From: Sphingopyxis terrae subsp. terrae NBRC 15098
GTDB taxonomy: Bacteria > Pseudomonadota > Alphaproteobacteria > Sphingomonadales > Sphingomonadaceae
Direction of reading: 5' to 3'
Assembly (NCBI RefSeq): GCF_001610975.1
Contig: NZ_CP013342.1
Coordinates: forward strand, 620,001 to 684,000
DNA: 64,000 bases
Shown here: piece after piece, positions 1 through 8,019 of the stretch
Layout: every line of letters starts with the position of its first letter
Position numbering within the stretch: the stretch's first letter is position 1
Position numbers and translations under genes: made by a program
The notes under the pieces: generated by a model
What the model saw: the letters and a program-made list of their open reading frames with translations, nothing else
Told to the model about the DNA's origin: nothing
Databases searched by the model: none

Positions 1-53
1 CGGGCTAGGATGAAGGACGGCAGCGCCCTTTTGCGGCTGCCAGAGGAAGATTT

Positions 54-1322
54 ATGACGAAATTGAGCGGCTCGGACAGCAAGAGCACTCTTTACTGCTC
101 CTTCTGCGGCAAGTCGCAGCATGAAGTCCGCAAGCTGATTGCCGGCCCCACCGTGTTCATCTGCGATGAATGCGTCGAACTGTGCAACGACATCATCCGC
201 GAGGAAATCAAGGGCGGGGTCGCCGCGCGCAAGGATGGCGCGGTGCCGACGCCGCTCGAAATCTGCCAGCACCTCGACAATTATGTGATCGGCCAGAACA
301 CCGCCAAGCGCGTGCTGTCGGTCGCGGTCCACAACCATTACAAGCGCCTCGCCAATTCGGGCCGCGGCGATGATGTCGAACTGGCGAAGTCGAACATCCT
401 GCTCGTCGGCCCGACGGGCAGCGGCAAGACGCTGCTCGCACAGACGCTGGCACGCTTCCTCGACGTGCCTTTCACCATGGCCGATGCAACGACCCTCACC
501 GAAGCCGGCTATGTCGGCGAAGATGTCGAGAATATCATCCTGAAGCTGCTGCAGGCCAGCGACTATAATGTCGAAAAGGCGCAGCGCGGCATCGTCTATA
601 TCGACGAAATCGACAAGATCAGCCGCAAGGCCGAGAATCCCTCGATCACGCGCGACGTGTCGGGCGAAGGCGTGCAGCAGGCGCTGCTCAAGCTGATGGA
701 AGGCACCACCGCGAGCGTGCCGCCGCAGGGCGGGCGCAAGCATCCGCAGCAGGAATTCCTGCAGGTCGACACGACCAATATCCTGTTCATCGCGGGCGGC
801 GCCTTTGCCGGCCTCGAAAAGATCATCGGCGACCGCCTGCAGGGCAAGTCGATCGGTTTCGGCGCGCATGTCGCCGGCCCCGACGAACGCCGCGCGGGCG
901 AGGTGCTCAAGAATATCGAGCCTGAAGATCTCCTCAAGTTCGGCCTGATTCCCGAATTCGTCGGCCGCCTGCCGGTGATCGCGACGCTCGAGGATCTCGA
1001 CATCGACGCGCTGGTCAAGATTTTGGGCGAGCCCAAGAATGCGCTGATCAAGCAGTATAAGAAGCTGTTCGATCTCGAAGAAGTCGCGCTGACCTTCACC
1101 GACGACGCGCTAGTCGCGGTCGCCAAAAAGGCGATCGAACGCAAGACCGGCGCGCGCGGGCTGCGCTCGATCGTCGAGGCGATCCTGCTCGATACCATGT
1201 TCGACCTGCCCGACCTCACCGACGTGATCGAAATCGTCGTCGACAAGGACGTCGTCGAAGGCCGCAAGGCGCCGGTGCGCGTCTACGCCGACAAGGCGAA
1301 GGAAGCAGGCGACGCCGCCTGA
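54..1322 (+). CDS. clpX: ATP-dependent Clp protease ATP-binding subunit ClpX
   Basis: AAA+ unfoldase that feeds substrates to the ClpP peptidase in the cytoplasm. The 422-aa product has the usual length. It starts with the N-terminal zinc-binding domain (Cys15, Cys18, Cys37, Cys40), which binds adaptors and substrates, followed by Walker A GPTGSGKT near residue 120, Walker B VYIDEIDK near 182 and the sensor/C-terminal region ([10 protein letters not shown]). The ATG at 54 is preceded by GAGGAAG. clpP is commonly just upstream, but the window begins only 53 bases before the start. Identification is secure. Confidence 0.98.
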   Translation: MTKLSGSDSKSTLYCSFCGKSQHEVRKLIAGPTVFICDECVELCNDIIREEIKGGVAARKDGAVPTPLEICQHLDNYVIGQNTAKRVLSVAVHNHYKRLANSGRGDDVELAKSNILLVGPTGSGKTLLAQTLARFLDVPFTMADATTLTEAGYVGEDVENIILKLLQASDYNVEKAQRGIVYIDEIDKISRKAENPSITRDVSGEGVQQALLKLMEGTTASVPPQGGRKHPQQEFLQVDTTNILFIAGGAFAGLEKIIGDRLQGKSIGFGAHVAGPDERRAGEVLKNIEPEDLLKFGLIPEFVGRLPVIATLEDLDIDALVKILGEPKNALIKQYKKLFDLEEVALTFTDDALVAVAKKAIERKTGARGLRSIVEAILLDTMFDLPDLTDVIEIVVDKDVVEGRKAPVRVYADKAKEAGDAA

Positions 1323-1490
1323 GTCGAGTCGCGGCGCGCACCCGCGCCGCGGTTTCGCCCCTGCCAATGTTGCATTGCAGCAACAGTTGCACGAAAAAAC
1401 GCAGCGCTGCCTTTCGATAATTCTGCCGCAGCGACGGAAATTCGCGCTTTTTTGACCTTTTCCCGCGCCTGGGCGCCGGCGCGGCTTGCA

Positions 1491-1510
1491 CTGTCACATT
1501 TGCTGTCACA
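1491..1510 (+). promoter_or_regulatory. CTGTCACA direct repeats upstream of the TonB-dependent receptor
   Basis: CTGTCACA occurs at 1491-1498 and again at 1503-1510, 12 bases apart, about 95 bases before the receptor start. Two tandem half-sites at roughly one helical turn could be an operator. No known regulator was matched, so this is only a candidate site. Confidence 0.3.
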
Positions 1511-1604
1511 ATCGTGCCACATGCGGGCTTCAGGGGCGCTCGCAGGTCAAGCGCGCCCCAAGCCGCGCGCCTGCCGAATGCCACAATCAAGGGGACAACC
1601 TGTC

Positions 1605-4103
1605 ATGAATTTCCGCAACACGCTCGCCGCTGGCGCCGCGCTGCTTCCGCTTGCGCTGCTTTCCACGCCGGCCTTTGCCCAGTCGACGGGCTCGGTCGAT
1701 TTCGACAACGAAATCGTCGTCACCGGCACCTCGGCGCAGGACGTCGCCGGCATCCAGTCGCCCGATACGTCGAAGGCGAAGTCGGTTCTGGGTCAGGAAG
1801 TGATCGCGCGTCAGAACCCCGGTCAGACCATTCTCGACACCATCAACCTGGTCCCGGGCGTCGTCTTCACCAACAATGACGCTTATGGTTCGTCAGGCGG
1901 TCAGCTGACCATCCGCGGCTTTTCGGCCGACCGCATCAGCCTGACCTTCGACGGCGTTCCGCTGAACGACTCGGGCAACTATGCCATCTATTCGAACCAG
2001 CAGCTCGATCCCGAACTGATCGAACAGGTCAACGTCAACCTCGGTTCGACCGACGTCGACAGCCCGACCGCCGCGGCAACCGGCTCGACCGTCAACTACC
2101 GCACGATGACCCCAACCGAAGAATTCGGTGTCAAGGTCTCGGGTTCGGCGGGCGAATACAGCTTCTTCCGCGTTTTCGGCCTGATCAACACCGGCGAATT
2201 CACGCCGTTCGGCACCCGCGCCTTCATCTCGGCTTCGAGCGCATCGAACGACAATCCGTTCAACAACTATGGCCGCGTTCGCAAGAAGCAGTTCAACGGC
2301 CGCATCTGGCAGCCGATCGGCAGCAACGGCGACTTCATCTCGGTGGCCGGTCACTATAACGAGAACCGCAACAACTTCTTCGGTTCGGTTAGCCTGCGTA
2401 ACGATCGCGCCGTTCCCTCGGGCTTCCCGCAGTCCTCCGACGAGCGCGAATATAACATCAACTATCCGTGCACGATCGACACGCCGCAGGCCGGCGCTCC
2501 TGACTCCACCAACGGCTGCGGCACCGAATTCGATCGTCGCTACAACCCGTCGAACACCGGAAACATTCGCGGCGCATCGAAGTTCACCCTGTCGGACGGC
2601 CTCACCCTGACCGTCGATCCGAGCTACCAGTATGTGAAGGCGAACGGCGGCGGCACGGTTACCGGCCGCGAAGACCTCCGCAACGTCGGTGGCACAAACA
2701 TCCCCGGCTTCGTCGGCGGCCGCTATTATTTCGGCGTTGACCTCAACGGCGACGGCGATCTGCTCGATCAGGTCACGCTGCTTGCACCGAGCCAGACCCA
2801 GACGCACCGCTATGGCGTGATCGCCAACCTGCGTTGGGATATTTCGGACGGTCAGACCGTTCGTATCGGCTACACCTTCGACCGCGCGCGTCACCGTCAG
2901 ACGGGTCAGGTCCTGGGGCTCCAGCAGAATGGCGAACCGCTTGACGTCTTCCCGGTCAACAATCCGCTGATCGATTCGACCGGCACCGTCATGCAGAAGC
3001 GCGATCGCCTGTCCTACGCGACGCTGAACCAGATTTCGGGCGAATATCGCGGCGAATGGATGGACGGCTCGCTCGTCACCACGCTCGGCATTCGTGCGCC
3101 TTTCTTCAAGCGCGACCTGAATAACTACTGCTTCACGACCAGCGACTCCGGCTTCCTCGATTGCTTCGGTCAGAATGCCGCGTCGAACGCGATCTACGCG
3201 GCCGCGAACCCGGCAGTTCAGGGTCCGCAGCGCCGCGTGCTCAAGTATGACGACATTCTTCCGAACGTCGGCCTGCTGTTCAAGCCGAGCAACCGCATGT
3301 CGATCTTTGCGAACTATTCGAAGGGTCTGCAGGTTCCGGGCACGGACTCGCTTTACAACGCGTTCTTCTTTGCACCGAACACCGCATCGGCGCGTCCGAT
3401 GCCTGAAAAGTCGGATAACTTCGACCTTGGCGTTCGCTATCGCACCGGTCAGGTTCAGGCGCAGCTTTCGGGCTGGTTCACGAAGTACAGCGATCGTCTG
3501 GCTTCGGCTTATGACCCCGTCACCGAACGCAACGTGTACCGCAACCTCGGCCGCGTCGACAAATATGGCATCGATGGCAGCATCGCCTATCAGCCGGTAT
3601 CGAACCTCGCGCTCTATGTGTTCGGTTCGTACCTGAAGTCGGACATCAAGGACGACGTCCAGTCGGGCGTGGATGGCAATGGCGATCCGGTTTTCGCACC
3701 GACCGCCGGCAAGCGCGAATCGGGAGCGCCCGCCTACACCTTCGGTGGCTCGGCGCGCGGCACCCTCGGCCCGGTCGAACTGGGCGTCACGGCGAAGCGC
3801 ACCGGTGGCCGTTACATCTACGACACCAACCTGCCGGTCACGGCGACGGTCAATGGAACCAGTGTTGAAGTCTATCCGGCCAAGACCAATGCGTATTGGC
3901 TGGTCAACCTCGATGCGCGCCTGAGCCTGGAATTCCTGGGTCTGAACGACAAGACCTTCTTCCAGCTCAACGTCTACAACCTGTTCGACAAGCTCTACGT
4001 CGGCAGCTACACGACCTCGCTCGCTCAGGGCACGTCGTCGCCGCCGTTCGCCCAGATCGGCGCACCGCGCACGATCAGCGGCACGCTGACCGTCGGCTTC
4101 TAA
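1605..4103 (+). CDS. TonB-dependent receptor
   Basis: Outer-membrane, energy-coupled transporter of 832 aa; the substrate cannot be read from the sequence. The ATG at 1605 is chosen over the open frame from 1452 because it begins a clear Sec signal peptide (Lys/Arg, hydrophobic core, Ala-X-Ala before Gln near residue 26). A plug domain follows at about residues 50-165 (INLVPGVVF, LTIRGFSADR, DGVPLND), then a 22-strand-type barrel rich in aromatic and Asn/Asp turns. The protein ends TVGF with the terminal Phe typical of outer-membrane proteins. It is transcribed alone and followed by a strong terminator. No FecR/sigma pair lies next to it. Confidence 0.93.
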   Translation: MNFRNTLAAGAALLPLALLSTPAFAQSTGSVDFDNEIVVTGTSAQDVAGIQSPDTSKAKSVLGQEVIARQNPGQTILDTINLVPGVVFTNNDAYGSSGGQLTIRGFSADRISLTFDGVPLNDSGNYAIYSNQQLDPELIEQVNVNLGSTDVDSPTAAATGSTVNYRTMTPTEEFGVKVSGSAGEYSFFRVFGLINTGEFTPFGTRAFISASSASNDNPFNNYGRVRKKQFNGRIWQPIGSNGDFISVAGHYNENRNNFFGSVSLRNDRAVPSGFPQSSDEREYNINYPCTIDTPQAGAPDSTNGCGTEFDRRYNPSNTGNIRGASKFTLSDGLTLTVDPSYQYVKANGGGTVTGREDLRNVGGTNIPGFVGGRYYFGVDLNGDGDLLDQVTLLAPSQTQTHRYGVIANLRWDISDGQTVRIGYTFDRARHRQTGQVLGLQQNGEPLDVFPVNNPLIDSTGTVMQKRDRLSYATLNQISGEYRGEWMDGSLVTTLGIRAPFFKRDLNNYCFTTSDSGFLDCFGQNAASNAIYAAANPAVQGPQRRVLKYDDILPNVGLLFKPSNRMSIFANYSKGLQVPGTDSLYNAFFFAPNTASARPMPEKSDNFDLGVRYRTGQVQAQLSGWFTKYSDRLASAYDPVTERNVYRNLGRVDKYGIDGSIAYQPVSNLALYVFGSYLKSDIKDDVQSGVDGNGDPVFAPTAGKRESGAPAYTFGGSARGTLGPVELGVTAKRTGGRYIYDTNLPVTATVNGTSVEVYPAKTNAYWLVNLDARLSLEFLGLNDKTFFQLNVYNLFDKLYVGSYTTSLAQGTSSPPFAQIGAPRTISGTLTVGF

Positions 4104-4127
4104 GCCCCCAGCAGTATGCGAAAATCA

Positions 4128-4158
4128 GGGCGCGGGAGGAAACTCCCGCGCCCTTTTT
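4128..4158 (+). terminator. Rho-independent terminator after the TonB receptor gene
   Basis: An 11-bp GC stem (GGGCGCGGGAG paired with CTCCCGCGCCC) with a GAAA-type loop is followed by TTTTT, 25 bases after the receptor stop codon. Confidence 0.9.
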
Positions 4159-4216
4159 CGTGCTTGTCAGTAGGACGTGCCGACCTCGTTGGCGATGGAT
4201 AGTTGAATCGGGATGC

Positions 4217-4627
4217 TCAGGCGCCGGCGATGCGCCGCGCCGTGTCCTGGACCAAGGCAATCATGTTGGGGACGCCCTGCGTGCGGTTCGACGACAGCTG
4301 GCGGGTCAGGTCGAACGGGGCGAGCGCGGCGGCGATGTCCATCGCGGCGACCTCTGCCGCGGGCTTGTCCTGCACCGCGGCGAGTACGAGCGCGACGATC
4401 CCCTTGGTGATCGCGGCATTGCTGTCGGCAAGGAAGTGCAACCGGTCGCCGTCATGCGGCAGCGGGTAGACCCAGACGCTCGCCGAGCAGCCGCGGACCA
4501 GCGTCGCGTCGGTCTTGAGCGGATCGGGCATCGGCTCCAGTTCGCGACCGAGATCGATCAGCAGGCGATAACGATCGTCGCCGTCGAGGAAGTCATATTC
4601 TTCGAAAATGTCGTCGAGGCTGCGCAT
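4217..4627 (-). CDS. SufE family Fe-S cluster assembly protein
   Basis: Cysteine-desulfurase partner that accepts sulfur from SufS for iron-sulfur cluster building in the cytosol. The 136-aa length is normal for the family. The active-site cysteine sits in RGCSASVWV (about residue 48), and the C-terminal RTQGVPNMI motif is also typical. It is a lone gene, not next to a suf operon, and faces convergently toward the receptor terminator. Could alternatively be the CsdE-type paralogue; sequence alone does not separate them. Confidence 0.9.
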   Translation of the reverse strand: MRSLDDIFEEYDFLDGDDRYRLLIDLGRELEPMPDPLKTDATLVRGCSASVWVYPLPHDGDRLHFLADSNAAITKGIVALVLAAVQDKPAAEVAAMDIAAALAPFDLTRQLSSNRTQGVPNMIALVQDTARRIAGA

Positions 4628-4676
4628 GGTCGCGGCCGTGGCAGAAAGCGCGTTGGAAGGAAAGCCTCTCTCACGG

Positions 4677-4753
4677 CGTCATTGCGAGCGTGGCGAAGCC
4701 ATCCGGAGGAAGCGTGGGCCGCCCTGGGTCGCTTCGCTACGCTCGCAATGACG
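4677..4753. repeat. Dispersed palindromic repeat, copy 1
   Basis: A 77-bp element bounded by CGTCATTGCGAGCG and its inverse CGCTCGCAATGACG. It has the same termini as four other elements in this window (15784, 28985, 43161, 44889). It lies upstream of sufE and downstream of the psp operon, outside coding sequence. Confidence 0.9.
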
Positions 4754-4765
4754 GAGGCAGGCTGA

Positions 4766-5020
4766 TCAAAGATCGACCCCCGCCGCAATGGCTTCGAGCT
4801 TGCGCAGCCGTTCCTTGAGGTCGGCGATCTCGATCCGCGATCCGGCGTTCGGCACCGCAGGGTCCTGGCCGACGCTGTGGCAGATGGCGAGTTCTTCGCG
4901 CTTGAGCTGGATCCAGTCGCGCCAGCCGCGCAGCGCGGCGAGGCTGACGATGCCGAGAGCGGACAGCGCCACTGCGGCGGTGACAAGATTGGTTGCGAGG
5001 TCAGAAGTGATGGCGGCCAT
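4766..5020 (-). CDS. Small membrane-anchored coiled-coil protein at the end of the psp operon
   Basis: 84-aa protein of unknown function. One hydrophobic segment lies at about residues 8-30, followed by a charged helix ending in LKERLRKLEAI. That tail recalls the VLERI tail of the four PspB-like proteins upstream but lacks the following TD. It is the last gene of the psp operon, 23 bases after the preceding stop, with an AGGAG-type ribosome site. Inferred to be a peripheral partner of the Psp complex; no direct family assignment. Confidence 0.7.
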   Translation of the reverse strand: MAAITSDLATNLVTAAVALSALGIVSLAALRGWRDWIQLKREELAICHSVGQDPAVPNAGSRIEIADLKERLRKLEAIAAGVDL

Positions 5021-5043
5021 GACAGGGCTCCTTCTTCGTCACA

Positions 5044-5313
5044 TCAGGGGTGCGAACGATCGCGCAGCTTCTCGATTTCCTCGTCGAGGCTGACGGCGCG
5101 ATTATTGTCGGTGGCGATCCGTTCGAGCACCTGGATGCGCTCTTTCAATTGACGGATTTCGGCTTGCAGCGCCTTGGTCTCGGCATCCTGATTCGCGTTG
5201 CCGACGAAATACTCGTTGCCGCGGCGGTCGCGGTGGACGCCATATTTCGCCCGGACAATGCTGCCGATCGTCACGATCAGCACGATGCCGATGACCATTT
5301 CAAAGGGGTTCAT
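5044..5313 (-). CDS. PspB-like small membrane protein (paralogue 4)
   Basis: 89 aa. An N-terminal transmembrane helix (about residues 5-20) is followed by a basic linker, a coiled coil and the tail IQVLERIATDNN ... EIEKLRD. The tail matches those of the neighbouring proteins at 5347, 5612 and 5944 and resembles the PspB tail (TVERIISADH). PspB is an inner-membrane partner of PspA/PspC in envelope-stress signalling; a similar role is inferred, not shown. Start ATG at 5313 follows a GGATCGC-type weak ribosome site. Confidence 0.8.
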   Translation of the reverse strand: MNPFEMVIGIVLIVTIGSIVRAKYGVHRDRRGNEYFVGNANQDAETKALQAEIRQLKERIQVLERIATDNNRAVSLDEEIEKLRDRSHP

Positions 5314-5346
5314 GGGGAGCGATCCTTTCGGTCTTGTCTTGTCTTG

Positions 5347-5595
5347 TCAGTTCAGCGGGGCTTCGCGCAGCTTCTCGATCTCGTCGGCGACGTCGATTCC
5401 CTTGTCGGTAACGATGCGTTCGAGGACGCGGACGCGCGCTTCCAGCCGCTCGGTCTGCGCCGCATATTGCGCGGCCTTTTCGGCGGTGAGTTCGGACTGC
5501 TTCTCGATCATCTTCTGCTGGTGCTTGGACCAGATGGCGAAGCCGCCGAGGAGAAAGGGGGCAAGCGGGATCAGGATCCAGATGGTATCGCTCAT
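5347..5595 (-). CDS. PspB-like small membrane protein (paralogue 3)
   Basis: 82 aa when started at the ATG at 5595, which follows GAAGGAG; the open frame continues upstream but without membrane-protein character. An N-terminal hydrophobic helix (ILIPLAPFLLGGFAIW) is followed by a coiled coil and the shared tail VRVLERIVTDKG ... EIEKLREA. Part of the minus-strand psp operon. Function inferred from position and tail similarity to PspB. Confidence 0.82.
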   Translation of the reverse strand: MSDTIWILIPLAPFLLGGFAIWSKHQQKMIEKQSELTAEKAAQYAAQTERLEARVRVLERIVTDKGIDVADEIEKLREAPLN

Positions 5596-5611
5596 GACGG
5601 CTGCTCCTTCC

Positions 5612-5932
5612 TCAGTTCGCCGGACGCCGCAGCGCCTCGATCTCGCGCTCCAGCCGGTGGCCTTCGTCGGTGACGATGCGTTCGACCACCGCCAGGCGAT
5701 CCTTGACCGATCCGAGTTCGGCGCGAAGCTGGGCATTTTCCTGGCTGATCAGCTTGACGCGTTCCATCGCCTCGTCGCTGGTCTTGGGATAGATCGCCTT
5801 GCCCCAGCTGTTTTCGAGGGGATAGCCGTGCTTGATGCGCAGCCAGGTGGTGAAAATCCAGCCGCCGATTGCCGCGAGGCCGATGATCGCCGCGACCGGC
5901 GCGATTGCTTCCTTCAGGATGATGAAGTCCAT
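5612..5932 (-). CDS. PspB-like small membrane protein (paralogue 2)
   Basis: 106 aa with an N-terminal transmembrane helix (about residues 8-27), the juxtamembrane stretch FTTWLRIKHGYPLENSWG, a coiled coil and the tail LAVVERIVTDEG ... EIEALRR. The FTTW.R.KHGYP.EN.WG stretch is nearly identical to that of the next gene upstream, so these two are recent paralogues. Same operon, 11 bases from its upstream neighbour. Confidence 0.82.
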   Translation of the reverse strand: MDFIILKEAIAPVAAIIGLAAIGGWIFTTWLRIKHGYPLENSWGKAIYPKTSDEAMERVKLISQENAQLRAELGSVKDRLAVVERIVTDEGHRLEREIEALRRPAN

Positions 5933-5943
5933 GGTTATTCCCC

Positions 5944-6243
5944 TCAGCGCAGGCTGTCTATCTGACTGGCGAGCTGCGCCGCCTGTCCGTTGGTGTCGGT
6001 CGCAATGCGTTCGAGAACCGAGATGCGTTCCTCCAGCCGGACGATCTTGCCGGCGAGCTTGGCATTGTCGCTTTCGAGCAGTGCGATTTTTCGATCAGCG
6101 TCGGCGTCGGTTCGATGAACCGTGCCGCCCCATTCATTTTCAACCGGATAGCCGTGTTTGGCGCGGATCCAGGTGGTGAACATCCAGCCGGCCATCGAGA
6201 TGCCGATGATGGCGAGGACGAAAGCGGGACCACCGAAATTCAT
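5944..6243 (-). CDS. PspB-like small membrane protein (paralogue 1)
   Basis: 99 aa. It has a hydrophobic helix (about residues 7-24), then FTTWIRAKHGYPVENEWG, a heptad-rich region and the tail ISVLERIATDTN ... QIDSLR. It follows pspC by 41 bases on the minus strand. Topology (short periplasmic N-terminus, one membrane helix, cytoplasmic coiled coil) is that of PspB, but it is distinct from the pspB gene at 6667. Confidence 0.82.
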   Translation of the reverse strand: MNFGGPAFVLAIIGISMAGWMFTTWIRAKHGYPVENEWGGTVHRTDADADRKIALLESDNAKLAGKIVRLEERISVLERIATDTNGQAAQLASQIDSLR

Positions 6244-6284
6244 GTTTCAACTCCCTGTTGCCATGGTTCCGGGCGTCGCCGGGA

Positions 6285-6665
6285 TCAGCGCAGTGCGTCG
6301 ATCTCGTCGGCGAGGCGGCGGTTGTGGCTCGTGTAGTAAAGTTCGATGTCGGCAAGCCGGCGATCGATGTCGCGGAAGCGCGAGCGGATGTCGCGGGTGG
6401 AGGCGCTGGGGTTCGAGCGCACGCCCTGCCAGAATTTCGCCTCTTCCTGCGAGCCATAGAGCGCGAAGGGCTTCGGCTGCGCCATCCAGGCAACGAGCCA
6501 ATAGGCGATCAGCGTCCAGGGGAAGCCCCCCATTAGCGTCAGCAGCACCGCGCCGACGCGGACCCACAGGGCGTCGATCCCGCTATAGTCGGCGATGCCC
6601 GCACAGACGCCGCTCCATTTGGCGTTCTGTTTGTCGAGATAGAATTTCGTGCGGCTAGCGGACAT
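6285..6665 (-). CDS. pspC: Phage shock protein C (PspC domain)
   Basis: Inner-membrane protein that with PspB senses envelope stress and releases PspF from PspA. 126 aa from the ATG at 6665. The PspC core is clear: KWSGVCAGIADYSGID, then a membrane hairpin (VGAVLLTLMGGFPWTLIAYWLVAW). A C-terminal cytoplasmic coiled-coil region ends in LADEIDALR, resembling the tail ends of the neighbouring PspB-like proteins. Start and the stop of pspB are one base apart, which argues for translational coupling. Confidence 0.92.
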   Translation of the reverse strand: MSASRTKFYLDKQNAKWSGVCAGIADYSGIDALWVRVGAVLLTLMGGFPWTLIAYWLVAWMAQPKPFALYGSQEEAKFWQGVRSNPSASTRDIRSRFRDIDRRLADIELYYTSHNRRLADEIDALR

Positions 6666-6666
6666 C

Positions 6667-6942
6667 TCAGTTCCTCCTGCTGATGTTTTCAAGCTGCGCC
6701 AGATCTTCATCGCTGCGAACCGCGGGGCGGAAATCGGGATGGTCGGCGCTGATGATCCGTTCGACGGTATGCAGGCGGGCTTCGAGACGGCGCGCCGTGT
6801 CATACATTTCGTCGAGCAGCTGTTCATCCTCTCCGGTCAATGTCTTGGCCTGCTTCCACTTGGTTATGTAGTGGAGGATCAGCCAGGGCAGACCGAGGAA
6901 GAGCGTGCCGATGACGATCGGGACAATGATCACTTCTTCCAT
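6667..6942 (-). CDS. pspB: Phage shock protein B
   Basis: 91-aa inner-membrane protein. An N-terminal helix (VPIVIGTLFLGLPWLILHYITKW) is followed by a helical cytoplasmic part with LHTVERIISADHPDF, the classical PspB C-terminal arrangement. It cooperates with PspC to transmit stress to PspA. It lies 12 bases after pspA in the operon. Confidence 0.9.
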   Translation of the reverse strand: MEEVIIVPIVIGTLFLGLPWLILHYITKWKQAKTLTGEDEQLLDEMYDTARRLEARLHTVERIISADHPDFRPAVRSDEDLAQLENISRRN

Positions 6943-6954
6943 CGGTCCGGCTCC

Positions 6955-7617
6955 TTAGTTCTTGCCCTGCGCGGCTTTCAGCGCGGCGAGTTCGTCGGCA
7001 ACCTTGTCGGCCGCCTGCAGCTCGGCGATTTCTTCGTCGAGCGACTTCTTGTAGCCGAGGCCCAGCGCGTCGGCACGGCCTTCGGCTTCGTCGACGCGGC
7101 GTTCGAGCGTTTCGAAGCGCGAGAAGGCGTCCTGGACGCGGTCGCCATTGGTCATTTCGCGCAGGCGATAGCGGTTTTCGGCGCTTTCGAGGCGATTGAC
7201 GACGCTCGACTGACGCGCGCGCGCTTCGCTGAGCTTCTTCTGCAACTTGGTGATGTCGGCTTCATAGCCCTTGAGCGCATCGTCGAGCACGGCGATTTCG
7301 GCCTTCAGCTTTTCGGCCATGTCGCCGGCCTTCTGCTTTTCGACCAGCGCGGCGGTGGCCAGGTCTTCGCGATCTTTCGACAGCGCCAGTTCGGCCTTTT
7401 CCTTCCAGCTGTCCTGAAGGCTTTCCAGCTTCGCGATGTGGCGACGCATTTCCTTCTGGTCGGCGATGGTGCGGGCGGCCGAGGCGCGGACTTCGACGAG
7501 GGTTTCGTTCATCTCAAAGATGATCTGGCGGATCATCTTTTCGGGATCTTCGGCCCGGTCAAGCAGATCGGTGACGTTGGCGGCGATGATGTCGCGGGTT
7601 CGTGAAAAAATACCCAT
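6955..7617 (-). CDS. pspA: Phage shock protein A
   Basis: 220-aa ESCRT-III/IM30-type peripheral membrane protein. The sequence is almost entirely helical coiled coil, beginning MGIFSRTRDIIAANVTDLLDRAEDP with the amphipathic N-terminal helix and including the conserved IRQIIFEMNETL region. It binds stressed inner membrane and, in unstressed cells, inhibits PspF. Length matches the family (about 220). It is the second gene of the sigma-54-driven operon. Confidence 0.95.
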   Translation of the reverse strand: MGIFSRTRDIIAANVTDLLDRAEDPEKMIRQIIFEMNETLVEVRASAARTIADQKEMRRHIAKLESLQDSWKEKAELALSKDREDLATAALVEKQKAGDMAEKLKAEIAVLDDALKGYEADITKLQKKLSEARARQSSVVNRLESAENRYRLREMTNGDRVQDAFSRFETLERRVDEAEGRADALGLGYKKSLDEEIAELQAADKVADELAALKAAQGKN

Positions 7618-7702
7618 GGTCTATGCTCCTGTCGAAATTCGTCGAAAATGGCTGGTGCCGGGGCGGGGCAAGGGGGGAGAGTGCCCCGGCACCAGTTTTC
7701 GG

Positions 7703-7843
7703 TCAGGCCACGAGGCTGACCGCCGGGGTTGCAGCAGCGACGTCGTAAACGACCTGCGGATGGTCGATCACCCCGACAAGGATGGCCAGCGCACCGACCG
7801 CGCTGAGCGCGAAAGTGGCAGTCTGGGCAAACAGCGTCTTCAT
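7703..7843 (-). CDS. 46-aa single-helix protein leading the psp operon
   Basis: Starts at ATG 7843, with GGAACG about 5 bases upstream. The product is 46 aa with one transmembrane helix (about residues 8-28) and a short Ala/Val-rich tail. It sits between the sigma-54 promoter and pspA, so it is the first product made on PspF activation. No family recognised. The longer frame from 7954 would run through the promoter and is not credible. Confidence 0.65.
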   Translation of the reverse strand: MKTLFAQTATFALSAVGALAILVGVIDHPQVVYDVAAATPAVSLVA

Positions 7844-7902
7844 GATCGTTCCTTCCTGTTTTTCGCTGCACCGGAGCTTTCTGCGCCGGTTCGCAAATAT
7901 CG

Positions 7903-7920
7903 ATGCATGAGGCGTGCCAA
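7903..7920 (-). promoter_or_regulatory. Sigma-54 (RpoN) promoter of the psp operon
   Basis: On the minus strand TTGGCACG-CCTCA-TGCAT carries the invariant GG (-24, 7918-7917) and GC (-12, 7906-7905) separated by exactly 10 bases, a good match to TGGCACG-N4-TTGCA. Transcription would start near 7893, about 50 bases before the 46-aa ORF. PspF-type activators act only on such promoters. Confidence 0.9.
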
Positions 7921-7983
7921 TTGCCGAAAGCGGCGGAAAGGCGCCCAAATTCACACGGAATCACCCCGTCCGAACAAAATGAC

Positions 7984-8011
7984 TTGCCAATCAGCGGGAA
8001 ATTTTGCCAAT
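7984..8011. promoter_or_regulatory. Repeated TTGCCAAT boxes, candidate PspF upstream activating sites
   Basis: TTGCCAAT occurs at 7984-7991 and 8004-8011, 20 bases (two helical turns) apart, and TGCCAAT again at 7915-7921 next to the -24 element. The last box is part of CCAATGATTGG, which overlaps the pspF start. They lie 65-110 bases upstream of the sigma-54 promoter, where enhancer sites for PspF are expected, and would allow pspF autoregulation. The match to PspF sites is inferred. Confidence 0.5.
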
Positions 8012-8019
8012 GATTGGGA

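Noticed and set aside
1368..1385. TGTTGC-ATTGCA-GCAACA inverted repeat after clpX
   Set aside because: Short stem with no T-tract and no matching second site; not convincing as terminator or operator.
1893..2894. 333-codon minus-strand frame inside the TonB receptor gene
   Set aside because: Low-complexity Val/Ala/Arg composition and no ribosome site; the receptor frame is well supported.
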